64,000 bases of DNA from Ligilactobacillus murinus DSM 20452 = NBRC 14221 (GTDB lineage Bacteria; Bacillota; Bacilli; Lactobacillales; Lactobacillaceae). The number at the start of each line of letters is the position of its first letter. Position 1 is the first letter of the stretch. The stretch is from positions 117,201 to 181,200 of the forward strand of contig NZ_BCVJ01000001.1 of NCBI RefSeq assembly GCF_001591685.1, given 5' to 3'. Positions 57,888 to 64,000 of the stretch are shown in pieces. The notes beneath the pieces are model-generated. The model did not search any database and was not told the origin of the DNA. It saw only the letters and a list, made by a program, of their open reading frames with translations. A program made the position numbers and the translations under genes.

Positions 57888-58433
57888 TTATGCTTGGCAA
57901 CCGACTAAATGATCATTGACCAGCCCCGCCGCTTGCATCAGCGAATAAACTATCGTTGGTCCTAAAAATTTAAAGCCCTGCTTTTTTAATTTTTTAGCTA
58001 ACTCAAGTGACGTTTGCGTCTTAGCGGGAACTTGCTCTGGTTTGGTAAAGCGATTGATACACGGCTTATAGTCAACTGTCTGCCACAATAATTCATCTAA
58101 GCTTAAGCCTGCTTGTTTTAGTTGACAGACAACTTTAGCATTATTGATGATTGCTTCTATTTTCAAACGATTACAAATGATGCGTTTATCTTGCATTAAG
58201 CGTATGACATCAGTTTGATCCATCTGACTGACCTTTTGGATATCAAAATCATAAAAGACTTCGCGCAAAGCTGGCCGCTTGTTCAAAACAGTTTGCCAAC
58301 TCAGGCCAGCTTGCATCAGTTCTAAACTCATCAATTCAAACAGTTTCTGCTCATCATGTTCGGGGTGGCCCCACTCTTTATCATGATAAGCTTGCATTTT
58401 GGGATCGCTATCCGCCCAATCACATCGTGGCAT
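57888..58433 (-). CDS. tag: DNA-3-methyladenine glycosylase I
   Basis: Excises 3-methyladenine from DNA (base excision repair). MPRCDWADSDPKMQAYHDKEWG is the classic start, and the zinc-site ligands are all there: Cys4, His17, and His/Cys in NDHLVGCQA at the C-terminus. ELMSLELMQAGLSWQTVLNKR follows. 181 residues. Its ATG overlaps the stop of the upstream GDPD gene (TAATG), suggesting translational coupling to an unrelated gene. Confidence 0.96.
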   Translation of the reverse strand: MPRCDWADSDPKMQAYHDKEWGHPEHDEQKLFELMSLELMQAGLSWQTVLNKRPALREVFYDFDIQKVSQMDQTDVIRLMQDKRIICNRLKIEAIINNAKVVCQLKQAGLSLDELLWQTVDYKPCINRFTKPEQVPAKTQTSLELAKKLKKQGFKFLGPTIVYSLMQAAGLVNDHLVGCQA

Positions 58434-59935
58434 TAGATCATCCCCTTTAGATATAATTTTAAATTGGCTTTCAAATATGTTTTTGAACTGTGATCAGCTA
58501 AACTTTTTTCGATCTTACTTGGCTCATCGGTGATTACACCGTCAGCCCCTAAGACCCAAGCCATCAAAGCTTGTTGGGGCGAGTTGACCGTCCAAAGATA
58601 GACCTTTTTGCTGTTAGCATGTGCTGTTTTGATAAAGTTTTTAGTCGCTGTCTTATATTCAAGTGAATAAAAATCAGCCTTATTTTCTGCCAAACTAAAG
58701 AGATTGAACGGCAAAATATAACCCGCCTGTATTTTAGGAACACGCTGTTTTAATTCATTGATCGCAGCTAGGTCCATCGAATGAACAGCATCTTTTTTAG
58801 CTAACTTTTTCCCATACAATTCACAAAAATACGCACTAAATTTTTCCCCAGTTCCTTGGTTGACCTTTAATTCTACTAAAAGTGGCTGCTTTAGTTTTTG
58901 AGCTTGCTTCAAATAGCTGTCAAAACTGGCCACATAAGCTACATGACCATTTTCTTTAAGCTTGACTTGGGTCAGTTGTTCCAAAGCATTATCAGCGATC
59001 ACTAAGTTCTTATGTGCTAATTTACGGAGATTTTCATCATGGCTCACCACAAAGCGGCGATCAGCAGTCTCTTGGATATCTAATTCAACATAGGCTGGTT
59101 TGGCAGCGTGTTTTGTCTTATTTAGTGCAGGCAATGTATTTTGAACACCATTTTTGCCATCAACTCCGCGGTGTGAGATCACGAGTGGTAACGTACCTGG
59201 ATCAACATTTAAAGCCTTATGTGCCAAATTTACCTGGAACCCCAATGCTAAGAGCACCAAAACTCCTGCACCCCACTTTTTCCATTTAGCTGGTAAAACC
59301 ACAGCTACTCTCTTGGGCAACTCGCTTTTTACGCTCCAAAAGACTAGGCTTAATACTAAGACTTGCTTTAACGTCCAAAAACTGACCGCATAGATGACAG
59401 CTACTCTTGGAGTCGTTACTAGAGTTGTCGCCCATAGACCTAATAGATCAACGAGTAGAAGACTTATCCCGCCTAATATAATATATTTAGCATAATGCCA
59501 AATATGGTGCTTGGTTTTGGAAAAACTTTGCTTGAGTGTTTCCTTAAATGAAGCCGATGTCGTAAAGTACGGGACGATCCCCAAAAATGAACGTAAAGCT
59601 AGATAATAAAGCACTAAAAAAAGCATCGATCCGATCCCCAATATGAGCTGGCGGTAAGTAAAGATCCAAGCACTGAGTGAAAGGGAAAGGGCTACTTGAT
59701 TCAAGCGTTCCAAACTAAAACTTAGCGCACTAAATGGCAACCATAAAAATAACAAAATAACGATATAAAATAATTTGGCAAAGTAATTCTTGCCGGTTTG
59801 TTTTGTCAAAGTCGGCGCTAAAAGCGGTAAGAGTATCAGACTCAAAAGACTATAGATCGGCCAGCGCAACATTAAACTGTTCAAAAATACAATAATACAA
59901 CCTAGGATCACTAAGTTTTGATCCAATTTTTTCAA
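58433..59935 (-). CDS. Membrane glycerophosphodiester phosphodiesterase
   Basis: About 500 residues: a membrane half with six to eight helices (residues about 10-250, the GPDPase membrane domain) followed by a GDPD catalytic domain. Catalytic residues are visible as HRG (VISHRGVDGKNGVQNTL), E-x-D (YVELDIQETADR), and His in FVVSHDENLRKLAHKN. Such enzymes cut glycerol phosphate from phospholipid head groups or lipoteichoic acid chains. TTG 59935 follows GGGGGAG by seven bases; the frame extends six codons further. 43 bases after ddl, with a terminator between. Confidence 0.92.
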   Translation of the reverse strand: MKKLDQNLVILGCIIVFLNSLMLRWPIYSLLSLILLPLLAPTLTKQTGKNYFAKLFYIVILLFLWLPFSALSFSLERLNQVALSLSLSAWIFTYRQLILGIGSMLFLVLYYLALRSFLGIVPYFTTSASFKETLKQSFSKTKHHIWHYAKYIILGGISLLLVDLLGLWATTLVTTPRVAVIYAVSFWTLKQVLVLSLVFWSVKSELPKRVAVVLPAKWKKWGAGVLVLLALGFQVNLAHKALNVDPGTLPLVISHRGVDGKNGVQNTLPALNKTKHAAKPAYVELDIQETADRRFVVSHDENLRKLAHKNLVIADNALEQLTQVKLKENGHVAYVASFDSYLKQAQKLKQPLLVELKVNQGTGEKFSAYFCELYGKKLAKKDAVHSMDLAAINELKQRVPKIQAGYILPFNLFSLAENKADFYSLEYKTATKNFIKTAHANSKKVYLWTVNSPQQALMAWVLGADGVITDEPSKIEKSLADHSSKTYLKANLKLYLKGMI

Positions 59936-59952
59936 AATTTCTCCCCCCACCA

Positions 59953-59982
59953 AAAAAGGACACGGTAAAACCGCATCCCCTT
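59953..59982 (-). terminator. Terminator after ddl
   Basis: On the minus strand GGATGCGG, TTTTA loop, CCGTGTCC and a T-run just before the phosphodiesterase start. Some read-through probably feeds the downstream genes. Confidence 0.8.
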
Positions 59983-59996
59983 GTCAAATATAATGA

Positions 59997-61145
59997 TTAT
60001 TTCTTATCTTCGTCTGTTAAAAGACCTGTACCAAGTTTTTCAGAACCTAATTCTTGGAAGTCATAGTGCAACTTAGCATTGTCATCAAATTCAGCGATCG
60101 CTAAACGGATCAACTCATCGATCAAGGCCTTGTAGTTGATACCAGAGACAGCCCAAAGTTGTGGATACAATGAAATATTTGTGAAACCTGGCAAGGTGTT
60201 AACTTCACCAAAGTAAGGAACATTGTTTTCATCAACTAAGAAGTCCATCCGAGCCATACCACGGTTGTCTAATACGCGGAAAGCATTTAAGGACATTTGT
60301 TGGATCTCTTTTGTTAGATCTTCTGGTAATTCAACTGGGATTTCAAAGACCACGCCGGAAGCATCCACAAATTTGTTGTTGTAATCGTAGAAGTCATCGC
60401 CTTCAGGAACTACAACTGCACCTAATTTAGATGCTTTAGCTTCACGGTTACCCAATACGGAACATTCAACTTCACGTGGGCTATTGATCGTTTCTTCGAT
60501 CAAGACCTTGTAGTCATAACGGAAAGCATCATCTAAAGCTGCTTCAAATTCTTCTTTGTTAGCAACTTTGTGGATCCCAACAGAAGAACCTTGGCGTGCT
60601 GGTTTGATGAATAATGTTTCACCTAATTTGGCAGCACATTTTTCATATGGATGATCCGCGCGTGTTTCAGGTGTGACCACTACATATTTAGTATTGCGGA
60701 TCCCATGTAAAGTCAAGAGTTGCTTTGTTAGATCCTTATCAAAGGAAACACCTGAAGAAGCGATCCCACTACCGATATAAGGTTTGTTCAATAAACGGAA
60801 CAAGCCTTGAACAGTACCGTCTTCACCCATGTTACCGTGAATAACTGGGTAGAAAAGATCAACATCTTTAACTTCTGAAAGATTTTGTAAGTTAGCTAAT
60901 GGGTTGGAAAAATCAACATCTTTGATCGCTTCGGCAACCACTTCATCTTCCACAGCACCATTAAAGATCTTCATTGAATCTTCGTTGCCAAGTAAGAAAC
61001 CGTCCTTAGTGAACATGAAGACTGAAACTTCATATTTGTCCTTATCTAATGCGTCGTAAACTGTGTGTGCGGAACGCTTTGAAACATCGTGTTCAGATGA
61101 GTTTCCGCCAAAAAGCAATGCAATGTGCAATTTTTTATCTGCCAT
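59997..61145 (-). CDS. ddl: D-alanine ligase with D-Ala-D-Lac signature
   Basis: ATP-grasp enzyme that joins D-Ala to a second D-unit for the wall precursor. LLFGGNSSEHDVSKRSA (ATP and D-Ala site), ETLFIKPARQGSSVGI and MDFLVDE with FGEVNTLPGFTNIS are visible. In the loop YDYNNKFVD the residue at 259 is Phe; D-Ala-D-Ala ligases have Tyr (YEAKY) and the D-Ala-D-Lac ligase of Leuconostoc has Phe261. That residue predicts D-Lac use and native vancomycin resistance. 382 residues. A promoter ATGACA-18-TATCAT lies about 100 bases upstream. Confidence 0.96.
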   Translation of the reverse strand: MADKKLHIALLFGGNSSEHDVSKRSAHTVYDALDKDKYEVSVFMFTKDGFLLGNEDSMKIFNGAVEDEVVAEAIKDVDFSNPLANLQNLSEVKDVDLFYPVIHGNMGEDGTVQGLFRLLNKPYIGSGIASSGVSFDKDLTKQLLTLHGIRNTKYVVVTPETRADHPYEKCAAKLGETLFIKPARQGSSVGIHKVANKEEFEAALDDAFRYDYKVLIEETINSPREVECSVLGNREAKASKLGAVVVPEGDDFYDYNNKFVDASGVVFEIPVELPEDLTKEIQQMSLNAFRVLDNRGMARMDFLVDENNVPYFGEVNTLPGFTNISLYPQLWAVSGINYKALIDELIRLAIAEFDDNAKLHYDFQELGSEKLGTGLLTDEDKK

Positions 61146-61246
61146 AATGGTATATCCATCCTCTTATATATAATATTATTATACGGCTTTTTATTGTCCA
61201 CAAATCAGCCTTAACAGCGGTCTTTTTGTCTCCAATAACTAAGAAA

Positions 61247-61276
61247 ATGATACCACGAAAAGCCTTTTCTTGTCAT
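61247..61276 (-). promoter_or_regulatory. Candidate promoter of ddl
   Basis: On the minus strand ATGACA (61271-61276), 18 bases, TATCAT (61247-61252) preceded by TGG as extended -10. A second weaker TATAAT lies nearer the gene. Confidence 0.55.
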
Positions 61277-61314
61277 GTATTTAAGCAAAAAATAACCCAG
61301 TACGTAAAATATGC

Positions 61315-62154
61315 TCACAATTCAAGAACAGCAGTCCCCTGTTTGATGGTTTCAAACATTTCATGGGCCATTTGACCAAATTTTTGCTTCTCATGAGTCA
61401 AATGAAATTCCAAAATATCTAAAGCACATAAGAACAAAAGGCAACGTTGCAAACTATAATTAGGGATCTCAAGTTCTTTTTGGCTACGATAGCCTGCGAT
61501 AAATTCATTTCGTAGATCAAGCTCGTTTACTTCATTGAAGAAAAACTTTATCAGATCCTCGTAAGCTACTCCCATATGTGCCCGTTCAAAATCGATCAAA
61601 ACTTCATGCTCACCATAAAGCATCAAGTTACGGATACTAAAATCACCGTGCAAGACGACTTTGGGTAATAGCTCATAGTCTGTGTCAGCTGGAGCAAGGT
61701 CTTCTTCTAAGCGTGAAAAGACCTCATTTACTTCAGTTTCATATGCCGTGCCAGTAAATTTAGCCACTTGTTCTTCCAAACGTTGTGACAGCGCACGTTT
61801 ATCATTAGGCACGGCCACTTCTCCTGTTAAGCTAGCATGAAATAAAGCTAATTTCTCACCAAATTGATAAACTTTAGTCGGCGTTAGATCTTCTTTTTCA
61901 ACGTCATTCATCACTCGATCTTTCAAGACGATAACATAATTATCCTCATAGATCACATTATCAAGATAAATATCTGGACAATAGACTTGGTTTACATGTT
62001 GCTCTGCATAAAACTTGGCTTTATCCTTGAAGATCTTAACGAATAGATCACACAAAAAACGCTCACTGTGACCTGTCAAATGCATGTTTCCCGCTACATC
62101 ATGGATCGTTTCCAGATCGGCTTGATAGTATTCATTTAAAAAATCGATCAACAT
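61315..62154 (-). CDS. APH-fold phosphotransferase of unknown substrate
   Basis: 279 residues of the aminoglycoside phosphotransferase/choline kinase fold. The catalytic loop is VVLHGDFSIRNLMLYGEHEV (HGDxxxxN), and the metal-binding DFE follows in LIDFERAHMGVAYEDLIKF. An N-terminal lobe precedes (about 1-110), without a clear glycine loop. The substrate could be a small sugar, amino sugar or a protein; a resistance role should not be assumed. It has its own promoter and stands alone, divergent from the APC transporter. Confidence 0.8.
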   Translation of the reverse strand: MLIDFLNEYYQADLETIHDVAGNMHLTGHSERFLCDLFVKIFKDKAKFYAEQHVNQVYCPDIYLDNVIYEDNYVIVLKDRVMNDVEKEDLTPTKVYQFGEKLALFHASLTGEVAVPNDKRALSQRLEEQVAKFTGTAYETEVNEVFSRLEEDLAPADTDYELLPKVVLHGDFSIRNLMLYGEHEVLIDFERAHMGVAYEDLIKFFFNEVNELDLRNEFIAGYRSQKELEIPNYSLQRCLLFLCALDILEFHLTHEKQKFGQMAHEMFETIKQGTAVLEL

Positions 62155-62189
62155 TAATCTCGCATCCCTTTTCCCATTTACTATCGTCT

Positions 62190-62218
62190 ATTATACTTAC
62201 TCATTTTGGGTACGTCCA
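62190..62218 (-). promoter_or_regulatory. Promoter of the APH-fold kinase
   Basis: On the minus strand TGGACG (62213-62218), 17 bases, TATAAT (62190-62195). Confidence 0.7.
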
Positions 62219-62260
62219 CGATCTACCAAAGACTATTTACATCCTATATCAGATTCAGTC

Positions 62261-62289
62261 TTGCAACTTATCCTTGATTAAGATATCCT
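62261..62289 (+). promoter_or_regulatory. Promoter of the APC transporter
   Basis: TTGCAA (62261-62266), 17 bases, TATCCT (62284-62289). The two divergent promoters are about 45 bases apart. Confidence 0.6.
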
Positions 62290-62332
62290 TTGTGAGTACG
62301 ATTATTTTATCTAAAAAGGAAGGTTTATTTTC

Positions 62333-63946
62333 ATGGACAACACACAGACACACGGAAAATATATCAGTTGGCCGATCTTGACATTGATGGCTTTTGTGAC
62401 CGTCATCGGCTTTGATGATATTATGTATAACTTTAAAAACCAAGGTATGACAGTTATCACATCTTGGATCTTGATGCTTTTTTTGTATGTTATTCCCTAT
62501 TCTCTAATGGTCGGACAACTCGGCTCGGTCTTCAATAAAGAAGGTGGCGGGCTTAGCTCTTGGATCCGCGGAACTAATGGTGAATTTCTTGGTTATTTTA
62601 CGGCTTGGACTTATTGGGCTGCTTCAGTACCTTATGTCGTTGACTCAGCTAACTCAGTCGTTGTTGGCTTTGGTTGGGCATTTACTGGTTCAGGCAAATT
62701 CCAAGACACCATGTCAAATGCAGAATTTACTCTTTGGACTTTTATTATTTTCATTATCTTTATCATTATTCAACGGCGCTTAGCTAACTCCATGGAATTT
62801 CTAAGCGTCATCGGTGGCGGTATGATGTTTGTCATGACGATCCTCTTTGTTGTATTAGCCTTTGTTGGCTTAGCTAAAAATGGTGGTCACATGGCAACTC
62901 AACCGATGAATATACATACGATCATTCCTAATTTTGATCTGAAATATTGGACGACTGTTGGGATGTTGATCTACGCTGTTAACGGGAGCGAATTGATCGC
63001 ACCATATGTGACCCAAATGCGTAAACCACAGCGTGAATTCCCTAAAGCGATGATCGCCTTAGCTGTTATGACAGCCTTTCTAACGATCTTTGGTTCTTTT
63101 GCCTTGGGGATCTACTTTAACGCTTATCACTTACCAAATGACCTTAAAATGAACGGCTCCTACTATGCTTTTAGAGCTTTGGGCGAACAATTTGGTCTAG
63201 GTGATATCTTCATGTATGTCTACGCTTGGACTTCGGTCGTCTACATGTGTGCTTTGCTAGCGGTCTTATTAGATGCGATGACACGGATGTTGATCTCAGA
63301 TACCGGTGATAAATACATGCCTGAATTCTTGCGTAAGACGACTAAAGATGGGCTTCCGATCAACGGTTACATTTTGACCTGTACTTTATGTGCCTTCATT
63401 ATGTTTTTAGGGGTATTTTTACCTGAGATGAACGATGTCTTCAACTGGCTTTTGAACTTAAACGGGATCATCTCTCCTGGGGTAACTTGCTGGATCTTCT
63501 ATGCTTTCATGCGGATCCGCAAAAACTCCAGCAAATATCCCTCTCAATATGTCTTTATCAAAAATGATAAATTAGCCTATTTGGTTGGACTTTTATTGTT
63601 ACTCGTTACGGCATTGGCTACCCTACTTGGGGTCGCTCCACAAGACGTGGAACAGTTTAGTCATACATGGTGGTACGAACTAGTCATCAATATCGTCTCG
63701 ATCGTGGTCTTGATCGGACTTGGTGCTTTGTTACCTTCGATCAGACGACGCGAACTCAAATATGGGACTGCTTTTGATCGGTCCCAATGGTATCTAATGA
63801 TCGCACTCGTTGTCTTCTCCGTCGTCTTTGATGTTTGGCTTGGCGGCACAAAGATCGCTTTACGGCTAGTTTATATCATCATTGAAGTCGTGATCGCACT
63901 TATTTTACTTGTCTTGATCGCACATAAAAAACCTAGTCAAAACTAA
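62333..63946 (+). CDS. APC family amino acid transporter (glutamate:GABA antiporter-like)
   Basis: 537 residues with about 12 membrane helices. The first helix region SWPILTLMAFVTVIGFDDIM and the GGGLSSWIRGTNGEFLGYFTAW motif after helix 2 place it in the APC superfamily, closest to the YjeM/GadC-like group. The substrate, an amino acid or amine, cannot be fixed from sequence. AAAAAGGAAGG is the ribosome site. A second gene begins 17 bases after the stop, with a good Shine-Dalgarno, but is broken after two codons (see the insertion end). Confidence 0.9.
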   Translation: MDNTQTHGKYISWPILTLMAFVTVIGFDDIMYNFKNQGMTVITSWILMLFLYVIPYSLMVGQLGSVFNKEGGGLSSWIRGTNGEFLGYFTAWTYWAASVPYVVDSANSVVVGFGWAFTGSGKFQDTMSNAEFTLWTFIIFIIFIIIQRRLANSMEFLSVIGGGMMFVMTILFVVLAFVGLAKNGGHMATQPMNIHTIIPNFDLKYWTTVGMLIYAVNGSELIAPYVTQMRKPQREFPKAMIALAVMTAFLTIFGSFALGIYFNAYHLPNDLKMNGSYYAFRALGEQFGLGDIFMYVYAWTSVVYMCALLAVLLDAMTRMLISDTGDKYMPEFLRKTTKDGLPINGYILTCTLCAFIMFLGVFLPEMNDVFNWLLNLNGIISPGVTCWIFYAFMRIRKNSSKYPSQYVFIKNDKLAYLVGLLLLLVTALATLLGVAPQDVEQFSHTWWYELVINIVSIVVLIGLGALLPSIRRRELKYGTAFDRSQWYLMIALVVFSVVFDVWLGGTKIALRLVYIIIEVVIALILLVLIAHKKPSQN

Positions 63947-63950
63947 AAAA

Positions 63951-63969
63951 GAAGGAACTTTACATGAAG
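63951..63969 (+). pseudogene. Start of an interrupted gene downstream of the APC transporter
   Basis: AAGGAA (63951-63956) is followed after seven bases by ATG AAG (63964-63969), then TGA. The ribosome site and spacing are those of a real gene. The TGA belongs to the start of the insertion-sequence-like end, so the gene was probably cut here by insertion. Its identity would appear beyond the right end of the element, outside the window. Confidence 0.45.
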
Positions 63970-64000
63970 TGAACCCCCTAAGTTGGACAAAGGAATCTGA
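63970..64000. mobile_element. Left end of an IS3-like insertion sequence (partial)
   Basis: The last 31 bases begin TGAACCCCCTAAGTTGGACA. The TG start and C-run followed by AAGTTGGACA look like terminal inverted repeats of IS3-family elements of lactobacilli. No transposase can be seen since the window ends. The placement just inside a start codon supports insertion. Confidence 0.45.

Noticed and set aside
61315..62154. APH-like gene as an aminoglycoside resistance gene
   Set aside because: The fold is shared by many metabolic and protein kinases. Codon use is native and no mobile element lies beside it, so a resistance call is not supported.

Overview
The window is a low-GC Gram-positive chromosome segment, almost certainly from Lactobacillaceae; a Ligilactobacillus-like genus is my best guess but I cannot prove the genus. 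The signs are strong purine-rich Shine-Dalgarno sites, T-box leaders on ileS and valS, RpoY and RNase J1, EzrA, SepF, DivIVA and MinCD, lactobacillus-type small proteins (DUF1831, DUF3397, DUF4044, DUF1694), and a D-Ala ligase with the phenylalanine signature of naturally glycopeptide-resistant lactobacilli. Nearly all of it is core genome. I found no prophage, CRISPR array, tRNA or rRNA.

Layout. 1-4.9 kb: the start of a leftward gene cut by the window edge, def, a membrane-anchored unknown, rpoY-rnjA, and a lipid kinase that appears to be translated through a small leader ORF. 4.9-13 kb (leftward): recD2, a TPR protein, a histidine phosphatase, then tRNA thiolation and sulfur genes (mnmA, DUF1831, cysteine desulfurase), mtnN and an ADP-ribose pyrophosphatase. 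13-29.7 kb (leftward): the division and cell wall cluster, reading in its own direction DUF3397, rsmH, ftsL, pbp2x, mraY, murD, murG, divIB, ftsA, ftsZ, sepF, yggT, ylmH, divIVA, then T-box-controlled ileS. mraZ is missing from its usual place. 29.9-35 kb: a tiny DUF4044 gene, an alpha/beta hydrolase, cardiolipin synthase, and a T-box-controlled amino acid ABC importer. 35-45 kb: mreBCD-minCD, csp, radC, a HAD phosphatase, folC and T-box valS. 45-50.6 kb: thiI with its own cysteine desulfurase, ezrA, and rightward free-methionine sulfoxide reductase plus a VanX-type dipeptidase. 50.9-57.9 kb: polysaccharide deacetylase, rpsD with a folded leader, DUF1694, a degenerate GshF-like protein, rarA, a 6S RNA gene, a small membrane protein and a universal stress protein. 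57.9-64 kb: tag, a membrane GDPD phosphodiesterase, ddl, an orphan APH-fold kinase and an APC amino acid transporter. The window ends where an insertion-sequence-like end interrupts the next gene after two codons.

How the genes fit together. Most serve envelope growth and division (precursor synthesis, Z-ring, MreBCD, MinCD, EzrA, DivIVA), translation, and tRNA sulfur modification. Two cysteine desulfurases each sit beside one tRNA thiolation enzyme (MnmA or ThiI), suggesting dedicated sulfur relays. Ddl with F259 and the D-Ala-D-Ala dipeptidase fit a cell wall ending in D-Ala-D-Lac.

The most interesting signals are genome-wide GATC enrichment built through codon choice, the T-box ABC importer with conflicting amino acid evidence, the GshF-like protein that seems to have lost both active sites, the coupled leader ORF of the lipid kinase, and a divIB with no normal start codon. 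I did not find a clear undescribed defence or biosynthetic system.
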